A DNA stretch of 64,000 bases, taken from Pollenia angustigena (taxonomy: Eukaryota; Arthropoda; Insecta; Diptera; Polleniidae). Location of the stretch: contig OV884059.1 of the NCBI GenBank assembly GCA_930367215.1, positions 30,681,882 through 30,745,881 of the forward strand, read 5' to 3'. Positions 20,560-30,739 of this stretch are shown here, in pieces. The notes under the pieces are model-generated. The model searched no databases, was not told where the DNA came from, and saw nothing but the letters and a program-made list of their open reading frames with translations. The number at the start of each line of letters is the position of its first letter. Within the stretch, counting starts at the first letter, position 1. Both the position numbers and the translations under genes were made by a program.

Positions 20560-21040
20560 TTTTAGATAAGGCCATGATGGCTTTATCTCTCGTTCAATAG
20601 GGAGATAAAGCCTTTTATTTTTTTTCATTTGAATGGGAGATAAAGCCATCATGGCCTTAGCTCACATTAGCAAAGTTCCGGAAACACTAAAGTTAAGTAT
20701 TGAAATCTGGCTTCGCATACTAGTTTTTCTGCGTGGCGGCCTGCTGCTTACGGGTTTTCTCCTTCAGTAGGACTCGGCAGGTGGCTTCGCTGAATAAAGT
20801 TTTCCTGCGTGTGTCACAAGGATAAAAAAATGTTTTTCAATGATAACTAAGGATTTTCCCTTTTACCGAATGTTTACACCATGCATAACAATTTGCGAAA
20901 AAATATGGCTATATCTCTCATTTCGCAAAATTTTAAATATGACCTTACCTCTCAATGATTGGGCAATAAGGCCATTATGGCTTTATCTCCCATTCAATTG
21001 AGCAATAAAGCCATCATGGCCTTATCTCACATGGTTTTAA
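20560..21040. repeat. Cluster of GGCCATNATGGC palindromes
   Basis: AAGGCCATGATGGCTTTATC, GATAAAGCCATCATGGCCTT and relatives occur at about 20569, 20642, 20970 and 21004. Each core is self-complementary and separated by variants of CTCCCATTCAA. It lies in the spacer of the large inverted repeat. A run of 14 C follows at 21049-21062. Non-coding. Confidence 0.6.
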
Positions 21041-21299
21041 AGCAACCCCCCCCCCCCCCCCCTTCAAAAATTTTCGTCGGCTTAGTATGCAAACCGGCTT
21101 AATCCCATTTTTATATCAATTGAGATTTGTGGTAGAGAAAGATACGCCTGGTCGACCAGCATGTAGTTTTTCTTTAATTGGAGTCTTGAAGTGTGTAAAA
21201 CCAACTTTATTTTTGGTTTTCCTTTTAAGCTTCAAATATGAGATATAAAAAGTTTTTTTTTTCTCTCCTGTAAAATGTGCTGGAAGGGAGTAAGCAGGT

Positions 21300-22480
21300 T
21301 TGCTTATTAGGCCGACGATATTTTTTTCTACACGTATAGAAAATAAGGTTCCAAACAAAACAGGCAATAAATGATTCAAAACTGTCTACAATTTCTGATT
21401 TTATTCACAAAAGATGAGAATTTTTAATAAAATTGAAAACCTTCATAAAAAGCCATATTTGTATTGGAGGCCCCCCTAAGGAGAGGAGCTAAAGAGCAAG
21501 TATGTTTAAAGAAAATGTTAAGGATGAAAAACCATTGGATATTGAAAATTTTGTATGGGAGGCCCCTTAAGAAATGGAGTGGCTAGCTGGTAAGTATCTT
21601 ATAAACAAATGATGGGGATGAAAAATAAAGTGGGGTTGGTCATCCATTTGACCAGTGTAGGGGCACTCTAGGCGCTGAAGGCCCCAAATTCAAGAATTTA
21701 ATTGAATCGCAATATTTTTATGGAAGCTCCCCTAATAAATTATGATAAGGAGCAAGTATGTTTGAAGAAAATGTTAGGGACAAAAAACCAGTATTGGTCG
21801 GTCATACATTTTATGCCCCTAGGGGTAACAGCTTGGTAGTTACGGGACTTCTTCTTCAATATATTTCTAGCGTGTATTGAAATTTTTTTATGGGAACGCC
21901 CTTAAGGAATGGAGATAGCGGGTAGATTTGGTAGCCATAGATAATGGGGATGTAAAATAAAGTGGGGTTTTTCATACATATGACCCGTCTAGGGGCATTC
22001 TAGGTACTAAAGGGGCCAAACTTAAGATTTACATTAAATCTCCATATTTTTATGGGAGAACCCCTCAGGGGTGGTTTGATATAATGTGAAGGACAAAAAA
22101 ATAATGGAGATCAGCCATACAGTAAATCCCCCTAGAAGCGACACCTTGGAAGTTATGAGACTTTTTCTTCAATATATTTCTAGTCTGTATTCAAAATTTT
22201 GTATGGGAACCTCCATAAGGAATGAAGAAAGCGGGTAGGTATTTTAGAAACAAATGATAAAAAAAGTGAAAGTGGTTATAAAGCTCTTCAGGGGCCAAGT
22301 TTAAGATTTTCATTAAATCGCCATATGTACTTTTATGGGATTACACCTCAAGTATGTTTTAAGAAAATGTTACGGATAAAAAACTAATGGAGGTCTGTCA
22401 AACATTTTTCCCCTAAGCGCGAGTCCTTGGCAGTTATGGGACTTTTTCTGCAATATAATTCTAGCCTGGTGGTTATTTTG
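21300..22480 (-). repeat. Satellite array, right arm of the inverted pair
   Basis: 21300-21460 mirrors 17570-17860. 21440-22480 carries the ~315-bp units in reverse: TAGGGGCATTCTAGGCGCT, GGGGTAACAGCTTGG, CAATATATTTCTAGC, GGAATGGAGATAGCGGGTAG. Together with 16285-17860 it makes an inverted repeat with arms over 1.1 kb and a spacer of about 3.4 kb. Confidence 0.83.
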
Positions 22481-22484
22481 TTGA

Positions 22485-22930
22485 ACTATTTATGGTTTTT
22501 AATCCAAATTTTTAATATTTTTAATTAGGCTTAAGTTCATCAAATTTAATTTTCATTAAATTATTTTTATGAAGAAAGGAATTTTTACAACATAAAAATT
22601 AATTAAAATTGTTATTGATAATCTTTCATTTTTGACCGTGGCCGGGGCTTGAACCCTGGCCGGCAGGTTACCATGACATGTTTCGATCGCAACCACTCGA
22701 TCTCCTCAGATGGATTTGCCGTCTTACACTCGCAGCCATCGACGACTGCTGACGTTACTAGTCAAACATCAAACCTTAAACCAAATTGTATTTTAACCTT
22801 TGGTAAATCGAAATTTGCTTTTCTGAATGATTATCCATTTTAATTGATTTTACATGTTTTTTCCTTAGTTTTGTTTTCTCGTAATTTTGTCAAGAATTCT
22901 TCTTGAAGTTCAAAGTACATTTTTTCTTTT
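22485..22930 (-). mobile_element. tRNA-like SINE family S1, copy 3
   Basis: On the minus strand GATCGAGTGGTTGCGATC forms a perfect 5-bp D-arm-like stem with the GAGTGGTT loop seen in Ser/Leu tRNAs. A B box, GGTTCAAGCCCC, follows about 40 nt later. The body matches 12560-13015 in direct orientation, including CAAGAATTCTTCTTGAAGT and AAAGTACATTTTT at one end. Confidence 0.72.
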
Positions 22931-22979
22931 TTCATTTTTGTCTTTTTTGACTTGAAGGACAAATGTACACATAGAGCTT

Positions 22980-23415
22980 CCCAGTAAAAAAAATTTGGGT
23001 TATTTGAAGCACTTAAGAGAAAAAGCGCATAATCGAGCGCTTCAATAAAAGAGCTTTTATACAGCAGAAAATGATATAGAATAAAATATACAAAAAAGCT
23101 GCTTTTTAAGTCCTGACAACGATGAAGGTTGCAAACCGAAAAAAATAAAAATATACGAAAATTATTGAAAAAAGGCATTTGAACAAGTAAAAGTGAAACA
23201 TTAATGAATATGCTTATATAGTAAGCCCCTAGAAAAGCACTTTAGGAGTGCTTTGTTTGCATGTTAAAAATAGCGCTTATTGTCAGCAGAAAATAGTCCT
23301 CCAAACCGGGAACACCCCATACTAAAATAAGGCATCCCATCAGCAGGTTTGAAGCGATTTGAGGTATGAATTCATACACAAAACCTGCTCCTTTTGGAGC
23401 CGATTTTTTACTGGG
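22980..23415. mobile_element. Inverted-repeat element, CCCAGTAAAAA family, copy 2
   Basis: Starts CCCAGTAAAAAAAATTTGGG and ends TTTTTTACTGGG. In reverse complement it aligns with 7730-8178, sharing CTCCTTTTGGAGC, GGTTTGAAGCGATTTGAGG, CAAACCGGGAACACCCCATA and CACTTTAGGAGTGCTTT. No clear target duplication. Confidence 0.78.
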
Positions 23416-23459
23416 TTGTGCCTTGGCTTTAACAATAATTAGTATTGTGGTTATTTTGT

Positions 23460-23640
23460 TGAACTATTGAAAATTTTGTATGGGAGCCCCCTTAAAAAAT
23501 GGTGATAGCGGTCATTCTACGTCATTCTAGGTCATTCTAGGCGCTGTATGGTTAAATTTAAGAATTTAATTTACCCACTTTATTTTTTTGGGAGCCCCCT
23601 AAGGGCTGGATATAAAGGGCAAGTATGTTTTGAGAAAACA
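23460..23640 (-). repeat. Detached fragment of the ~315-bp satellite
   Basis: TTTTGTATGGGAGCCCCCTT, TAGGCGCTG and GGGAGCCCCCTAAGG match the 21.4-22.4-kb array. The phrase GTGGTTATTTTGTTGAACTA occurs both here (23450) and at 22469. A segment including SINE and element copy 2 therefore seems inserted into, or duplicated within, the array. Confidence 0.65.
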
Positions 23641-25576
23641 GTTTCTCGCCGGCAACACTAGTTGGTTGTACTGACAGGTATTTCATTGCGAATGCCATTT
23701 TAGTTGTTAAATAGACTTGCGTTTCAATACTCAAATAAAATAATACTGATGGGCTTTTTTTACATAAATTCGTTATTCCTTTTTAAGAATTTATTTTCAT
23801 TATTTTTTCCACTTCAATGTGATGAATGAAGTCCTGATTTTCTTTAATTTGTTTTTCTCTTTTTTTTCTTACGATATTGCTTGCTTGTTTGCCTTTTTTA
23901 GAAACAACATACATAAATCGGACAAACTAATGCCGAACATCGATTACTGGCCGATTAGCAATTTTTGTCAGATACCGAAGCCGATTAATCGGTCGTACAC
24001 TAAAAATTATGTAAACCTTCATAATTACTGTTCAAGAGTTTGACAACTTTTGCTAAAGCCATCATTAAATACTTTATTTAAGTAGGTGTTTTATTATTAC
24101 AACAATTTGTGCATTAATGTGTGTTTGTAATACATGTAAACCTATTAACTTTAGCACTTTAGTCAAGACACATACATACATATATGTTCATATGTAAACC
24201 ATACCCCCATCCCTACAGCTTTTGGCAAATAAGTTTTACAAGAAACCAAACTAGTGACCATGCGTGTCCTTTTGTTATTAAATTCTTTGCTAAATAATAA
24301 AAACCGAGACGCCCTTGTGCTTCTTCATATGAAGCAACTTGAACATAAACCCTGGATGATTACGGACACATTTAATGCAGAAAAATTATTTCAATAGCTT
24401 AATGTGTGTTTCAAGTGCGTCCTGTTCTGCTTTTGCAGAGAGTTTTACAGGAAAAAATTTAAGAAAATTACACAATTTTCACATAATTGCATAGTTGCTA
24501 CCCCACCTTCCCTTTCCGCCAGACTTAAAGGAGTATTACGGCTATAAAGTTCTGCTTTGGTTCTTCCCTCTTAACAATTTTCATTTTAATAGAGTTGTCA
24601 GAATAAAAAAACAGTCACTAGACAAAGTTGTATTTACGCTCGATTAAGTTTTAGTTCTTGTTTTTTTTTTATTTCCTCCCTGTTCTGTTCATTGTTTAGA
24701 CAAATAAAAGCATTTTAAATTGATTTTTTTGTCTCTCCATCTACCTTTTAGAACGTATTTGAAAAGTAATTTCAATTGTTATATTTTACCTTTAATTGAA
24801 ATCAGAAAACAATGCAAAGATATGGAATACAACGGCCAGTTCATGGTGAGGCAACTAATTAGTCTTGAGTATTTAAGAAAAAAGACGACTGGCAAAATAA
24901 TTCTTCAGTATTAATAAGAAAAGTGCTTCGTTTCAATTTAACAAAAAGCTGCTTTTCAATAAGAAAATAATAGTTACTTTTTATAAAATAATACTTAACA
25001 AAACAAACAAAAAAAATATTAAGTATAAAAAGAATGGTATTTCTTATTTATTTAATCATTTGTTTTTATTTCCTCATGGACAATGATTGAGTAATTTTAA
25101 TATCTGAAGCCTACAATTTTATAAAGTTTTTCTCTTAAATTAAAAACAACTGGGCGTATGATTAATGTTACTTGTTTTGAAACACTCTTAGCGGCCAATT
25201 CACTCCTCTTTTACGAGAAATAGTGCGATTTTTGAATTTTTCTTTTAAAATATCCATCCTGCTTAAAATATCAATCCTGCTGAAACCACATATTCTCTTG
25301 ATCTAAATTATCAATTTTTTGATTTTTTGGACCATCTCCCTGCAGCGATTTCATTTGACCAATACCTCAAATTTAGACACCCTTTACTAGTCGAATCAAA
25401 AAGAAATTGAAAATCGACAGAAAAATAAAATACCTCACCCCATCTAGAAGTTCAAGAAGAACATGACGTAAATGTTGTTTAAAAAACAAAACTATATTTG
25501 ACTGAACCTTTTAAGTCCTCAAAATACAGATATATTTCAATATTGAAACTCCAATCCATTTAAAAATCTTAAGGCC
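23641..25576. other. No gene seen
   Basis: AT-rich DNA. 23912-24010 has CGGAC, GCCGAACATCGATTACTGGC and GGTCGTACACTA, resembling the TAGTGTCCG repeat in reverse orientation. No coding or RNA genes were recognised. Confidence 0.4.
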
Positions 25577-25790
25577 ATGACCCGAAAGTACCTTTCAGCA
25601 TTACCAACCATCGCTGCTTCTGGAGCAAACCGTAAAACGGCAAAGAATTCTGATGATGGAAATGTGGTTGTTCTTGAAACATGTAAATTCGACCCGAGTT
25701 CAATCCCGTGTTCAGTCAAGAAAAAAAATTATCGAAAAAAAAAATTTTTTTTTTATGAATTTCATGTTGTAAATTCCATCTTTTGCTAGA
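25577..25790 (+). mobile_element. tRNA-like SINE family S1, copy 4 (partial)
   Basis: Shares TTCTTGAAACATGTAAATTC, a B-box-like GAGTTCAATCCC, an A/T run and GAATTTCATGTTGTAAA with copy 2. The 3' part is cut off where the RTE-like element begins. Confidence 0.65.
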
Positions 25791-25794
25791 GCAG

Positions 25795-27245
25795 CTATTC
25801 CCCTCAGATTTGAGATAAGAGAAATTCATAAACGCTTCATTGCAGGCTTTATAAGTCATTAATAAGCAAAAGCAAAAGGTGGACAGAAGGACTTATAATT
25901 CCTCTCCCAAAAAAAGGCGATCTCCGCCACTGTAATAATTGGCGTGGACTAACGCTACTAAATACAATACAAAAAATCATCGCATTGGTATTGTTAGATC
26001 GCTTGTCCCCGCTCGCAATCAAGATAAGAGATGAACAAGCCGGTTTTAGAGAGGGAAGATCTTGTGCGGATCATATCGCAACGCTCAGAATCATCGTCGA
26101 GCAAGCGAAAGAACTGGACTCACCACTCTATGCACTTTTCATTGATTTTGAGCGTGCTTTTGACACTATACAAAGAGATAGTATATGGGATATACTTCGA
26201 AGGAACAATGTCCCGGAAAAACTTATAGGCATTATGCAAAGCATGTACGAAGATGCGCCTAACTATGTATACTACAAGGGTAAATCCTCCGAAGTGCTTA
26301 AGATAAAGCAGGGCGTTCGGCAGGGATGCGTTCTTTCACCACTATTATTTTTACTTGTTCTTGATGAAGTTATGAAAGCAACCAATAATCCGGCACCCCA
26401 TGGGATCCAATGGACACCATTTTCAAAATTAAATGACCTGGCATATGCAGATGATCTCTGTCTATTGGCCCACAATTTCGAAAGCATAGAAAGTAAACTA
26501 ACTGCACTAAGATCAAATGCCCTAAAAGTTGGGTTAAAAATCAATATAAAAAAGACCAAGCTTATGCGTATAGCTACTACAAACACAAACAACCTATACA
26601 TAAATGGATAAATGGAACAGCTATCGAAAACGTAGTTTCCTTCTGTTATCTCGGATGCATTGTTTCGAAAGATAACGGTGCTAGCGATGATATTGACAAT
26701 AGAATTAATAAATCCCGAAATGCTATGTCGAAATTGCAAAGTATATGGCAGTCAAACGAACTATCTCAACGCACAAAGATTAAGATATATAATGCGTGTG
26801 TCAAATCGGTTCTTTTGTATGGTTGCGAAACGTGAGGCCTTACAAAATCCCAGATAAGAAAACTGCAAACATTTGAAAATCGATGTCTTCGCAGAATAAT
26901 ACGATGTTTTTGGCCGAATACTATTAGTAATGCCGAATTATTAAGCCAAACCAACCAAAAATCGATCACCTATAAAATAAAAAAGCGGAAATATGGGTGG
27001 ATCGGTCATATACTAAGGTCAAACAACACCATTGCCAAAATAGCTCTACAGTACAACCCCCAAGGTCAAAGGAGGGTAGGCAGACCTAAAAATACAATAC
27101 CGTTGAAAGAGAGTTACAACCGACTGGCTATTTATGGGCAGCTGCGATACAAACAGCACCAAACAGAACGAGTTGGAGACTATTAACTGAGGCCGTTTGC
27201 TCCCAAGCTGGAGATTAGCGGATATATATATTTATATATAATAAG
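25795..27245 (+). pseudogene. RTE-like non-LTR retrotransposon, 5'-truncated, recently inactivated
   Basis: Reverse transcriptase is readable from 25880: Trp-Thr-Glu-Gly-Leu-Ile-Ile-Pro-Leu-Pro-Lys-Lys-Gly, Trp-Arg-Gly-Leu-Thr-Leu-Leu, then Gln-Ala-Gly-Phe-Arg. Palm motifs follow: Phe-Ile-Asp-Phe-Glu-Arg-Ala-Phe-Asp, Gln-Gly-Cys-Val-Leu-Ser-Pro, and Tyr-Ala-Asp-Asp. A C-terminal Tyr-Leu-Gly-Cys and Lys-Leu-Gln-Thr-Phe-Glu-Asn-Arg-Cys-Leu-Arg-Arg region follows, ending at TAG 27216-27218. Only three lesions were seen. An 8-bp tandem duplication of TAAATGGA (26601-26616) shifts the frame, Trp became a stop at 26833-26835, and there is a frameshift near 27100. The tail is a TATATA simple repeat, as expected for RTE-type elements. 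The endonuclease domain is missing. Confidence 0.88.
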
Positions 27246-27456
27246 CAAAAGTGGAAAAAAGAGTATTTATAAATGTTTAATAGCCTATTAAACGTTTCAT
27301 AAATTTGAAATATTTAGCCCTAACTTAAGAAAAAGCCAAAATTAGCTAGGAGGTACAAACGTATCCCGGGTGTGTGTTCTCGAAGAAAAAGTTGGGTATG
27401 CATCGTACGGCTTAACATAAAGCTGTATAATCTCTTTTGGAACGTACAGAGTTTAA

Positions 27457-28012
27457 CCTCTTCAGACCATGGGTACACATATGTGTACCTTAACTTATTA
27501 CAAGTTTTAAAGACTAGCGACATCGTGTGACAACAGTTTTATTACTAGCTTTAAGCTACTGCGCTTCAAAAACATATCAAAAGATGGCAGGGTTTAGAAG
27601 TTTAAGCCTTTATTTTTACATTTGCATTTTACAGTTTGAAAAAACCATACTGTTGGGATATTTTTCCTCAATAACTAATTGCTTAGACCTGAAGTGCACA
27701 TATGAAGTGCACCTCTTTTTCTACCACTTTAAATAAAAAAATAATAAAAACCGAAATTAAAGTTACACCTTATAAGATAAAACAAATGGTTAATAAGCCC
27801 TTTACTCAATCGGTTCAGTTCAGATCTTAAGAAATTAAGAATTTACGTTGACATTTTTCATATTTTAAGACCTGATTGCCCCCTTAATTGCTAAGAATTC
27901 AAATAAAATTTAAAAATAAAAATATACAGTTGTCTTATTTGTTCCCCAAAAGGTGAAAATAACATACAAGAAATGTAAAAATTCAATGGGTTAATGCTCG
28001 GGTCTTAAGAGG
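27457..28012. mobile_element. piggyBac-like MITE flanked by TTAA
   Basis: Flanking TTAA occurs at 27453-27456 and 28013-28016. The ends are CCTCTTCAGACC and, inverted, CCTCTTAAGACC. Exact TTAA duplication is characteristic of piggyBac-type transposition. The 556-bp interior has GGGTACACATATGTGTACC near the left end and no transposase. Confidence 0.72.
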
Positions 28013-28399
28013 TTAAGCAGTAAAAATTTGATATTGAAATATGATTAACAAATTTCGCTTCTATTTCAATAGTATGTATTTTATTAACAAAAAAAACATG
28101 AAATTAATTAAAATATTACGTTTTAAAAAACAGAAATTCATTTTAAATTGAAAACCAAACAGAAATTCACTTAAAATTTGTTCGTTGTATGATACCTTAA
28201 TTTACTCGTATCGTTCCATCCCTAGTTGTATGCATCACTACTACAAAAATTGCAATTAAAATAACATGTTGTTGCCAACATAATAACACAAAAGTAATAT
28301 AAACGTTTAATTGCTAATCCACTCCTATTAAGTGTTTATAAATTACGCTTTTTATTAATGGTTATAAAACAAAAAGTGTTTGATAACTATTGTATTCAT

Positions 28400-30385
28400 T
28401 AAAGCTGAGAAATTTTTATGAATTAGACCGTAAGAAGGAACCTGGTATTGATAAGATCAGTAATAAAATGCTTTTAGAGCTACCTCGCATAGCAAAGAAA
28501 ATTATTCTTTTTATTTTTAATGCTGCACGCAGAGAAAGAACATGTTTTAATATGGTCACCTCCAACAAAACTATTTTTAAAGAAAATTTTAAACATATTA
28601 TGGTTAATATAACCATATTATATTCACTTACAGCCATATTATGGTTAAATTAGACCTCCATCCAGAAGACACAACCATATTATGGTTGCCTCTAAACATG
28701 TTATGGTTAAATATGACAATAATTTGTTTTAAAATTAAAAATAGTATTTTCCCTGTTTCCAAGAGCAACATGCTATGGTTGAAAACCAACAATGCTATTA
28801 TAAGTGTTTAACATGTTTTACTTATTTTTGACCATAACATGTTCGGAGGCAACCATAATATGGTTGTTGCTTTTTGATGGAGGACTAATTAAACCATAAT
28901 ATGGTTGCCGGTGACAATAATATTGTTAAATTAATCATAATATGTTTAAAATTTTCTTTAAAAATAGTTTTGTTGGAGGTGACCATATTTAAACATGTTT
29001 TTCTCTGGGTGTATTTTACGCCTTGAATACTATCCTCAAAAATGGAAGGTTTCCTTAGTTACCATGATACCAAAGCCAGGTAAAGATCATACAAAAGTTG
29101 AGTCTTATAGGCCTATTAGCTTATTATCAAATATGTCAAAGCTGTTTGAGAAATTATTAGTTTCAAAATTAACACCGATTTTAAGCGAAAATAGATATGT
29201 ATTCACAACCATCAGTTCGGATTAAGAAGAAAACACAGCACAATCGGACAGACCCATCGAATAGTAAATGCCATTTGAAAAGCATTTAAAGATAAAAAAT
29301 AAATATTGCTCAGCACTCTTCATCGATGTTTCGCAAGCTTATTACATAAATTGAAGCAAAATTTACCAGCAAACATACACAAGCTGCTAAAAAGCTACTT
29401 AGCCGGTCGTGAATTTATTATTAAAGAAGGAAATTTCTTAAGTTCACTACAGCCCATTGGCGCTGGAGTCCCACAAGGCAGCATCCTGGGCCCTCTATTA
29501 TACTTAATTTATACTTCGGCCAACAAGCAACTACACCCAAACTTCAACATTTGCAGACGATACAGCTTTTTTAAGCGTCCACGAAACCCGTTATGAAGCA
29601 TCTCGTTACTTACAGCATCATATATTTCAACTAGAAATATGGTTAAAACAATGGAGGATAAAGGTCAATGACCAGAAATGCGTACATACAACATTCACCT
29701 TGCACCGGGAATCTGATTACAATCAATAATCAAATAATTCCTCAACATTCGCATGTAAAATATCTCGGTATACATCTGGATCGTCCATGAACGTGGAAAT
29801 GCCATATAGAGGCAAAATTAACCCAAATTAAACTAAAAGCCATCCAAATTCATTGGCCTATTGGAAGATATTCTGTCCTTAGTCTCGAATGCAAGCTTCT
29901 ACTTTACAACTCTATCTTAAAGCCTATCTGGTGCTACGGTATCCAACTATGGGGCACTGTCTCGGCCTCAAATATCGAAAAAATTCAAAGGCGCCAAAAT
30001 AAACTTCTTCGAATAATCACAGCCGCTGCCTGGTATGTTAAAAACTCAAACATTCATAAGGATCTCAATGTGCCATTAGTAAAAAATAGTATTAAAAAAT
30101 ATGCAGTAAAATATTTAAAAAGGCTTGAACAACACCCAAATCCACTGGCTCGAAATATTTTAAATCATGACGGCCACACTCGCTTAAGAAGAAGAGACAC
30201 TGCAGCACTTACCCATTAAGATGAGCGATAAACACCTTCATATGTGAACAGAACCCGTGATGAAGAAAATTTTTGTCTGGCACTGGCAGGACTTAAATAA
30301 AGTATTAGGATAAGATTTGATTAATTATTGTTAGTTCATATTTAATATATGAAGATTCAATAAAAAATAATGAGAAAAAAAATTG
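28400..30385 (+). pseudogene. Jockey-like LINE, 5'-truncated and interrupted
   Basis: The reading frame gives Pro-Gly-Ile-Asp-Lys-Ile-Ser-Asn-Lys before an inserted element. After it come Leu-Arg-Leu-Glu-Tyr-Tyr-Pro-Gln-Lys-Trp-Lys, Met-Ile-Pro-Lys-Pro-Gly-Lys-Asp and Tyr-Arg-Pro-Ile-Ser-Leu-Leu-Ser. Further on are Val-Pro-Gln-Gly-Ser-Ile-Leu-Gly-Pro and a broken Phe-Ala-Asp-Asp region near 29550. The C-terminal Tyr-Gly-Ile-Gln-Leu-Trp-Gly and His-Lys-Asp-Leu-Asn-Val-Pro (to about 30215) are typical of the jockey clade. Many frameshifts and stops. The 3' UTR ends in an A-rich stretch near 30360-30380. No ORF1 or endonuclease is present. Confidence 0.87.
28530..29007. mobile_element. Inverted-repeat element inserted in the jockey-like LINE
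   Basis: The left arm CAGAGAAAGAACATGTTTTA and right arm (inverted) CAGAGAAAAACATGTTTAAA begin about 90 bp of inverted repeat. This includes ATGGTCACCTCCAACAAAAC and TATTTTTAAAGAAAATTTTA, identical in both arms. AACCATATTATGGTT-type palindromes fill the interior. LINE coding resumes directly on both sides. Flanking 8-mers agree at only 4 positions. Possibly hAT-like. Confidence 0.8.
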
Positions 30386-30412
30386 ATGAGCTTAAGCCTG
30401 ATTGAAATATCA
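30330..30412 (+). repeat. Segment resembling the S1 SINE 3' end, at the LINE 3' terminus
   Basis: ATTGATGAGCTTAAGCCTGA and GAAATATCAAAAACTTG align with the 3' part of the S1 repeats (GATGAACTTAAGCCTAATTA, AAATATTAAAAATTT). The match follows the A-rich end of the jockey-like element directly. It is either a truncated SINE copy or a shared LINE/SINE tail. Confidence 0.5.
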
Positions 30413-30429
30413 AAAACTTGAATAAATGA

Positions 30430-30725
30430 ATGTATGATGAGATAAACTCACTGTTTATTGTTGATGTTTTTCTTTAAACTTTAATATTGTTACAAGTAGA
30501 ACTGTTGCTTATAATTCTTATACGTTTAACAGTTTTATTTGGTTTAATATATTTAGTTTTTCTAAAATATTTATGGATGAAGTTTCCTGATGATCTGGCC
30601 TAAGCAACCAGTGAAATGCGCATAGGAATCGCTTATCCCATCAACAATAAATTTCGAGTGTTTTTATCAAGAATAAAAACTGGGAGTTAAGCACGAATAA
30701 CAAAATCTTTTAAAATTATATTACA
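30430..30725 (+). mobile_element. Hammerhead-repeat family, copy A
   Basis: The left arm GATAAACTCACTGTTTATTG and right arm CAACAATAAATTTCGAGTGT are inverted. Between them is AACAGTTTTATTTGGTTTAA, then the hammerhead at 30575-30638. The right flank is ACTGGGAGTTAAGCACGAAT and AACAAAATCTTTT. Very similar to copy B over almost 300 bp. No coding. Confidence 0.82.
30575..30638 (+). ncRNA. Putative type I hammerhead ribozyme, copy A
   Basis: Core CTGATGA at 30587-30593 and GAAA at 30613-30616. Stem II is CTGG/CCAG with loop CCTAAGCAA, and stem III is ATGCGCAT. Predicted cleavage is after A 30624. Stem I pairs GGATGA and TTTC of 30575-30586 with GGAA and TTATCC of 30625-30638. It differs from copy B by one base, in the internal loop. 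Confidence 0.78.
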
Positions 30726-30739
30726 ATTATTCAGATTTA

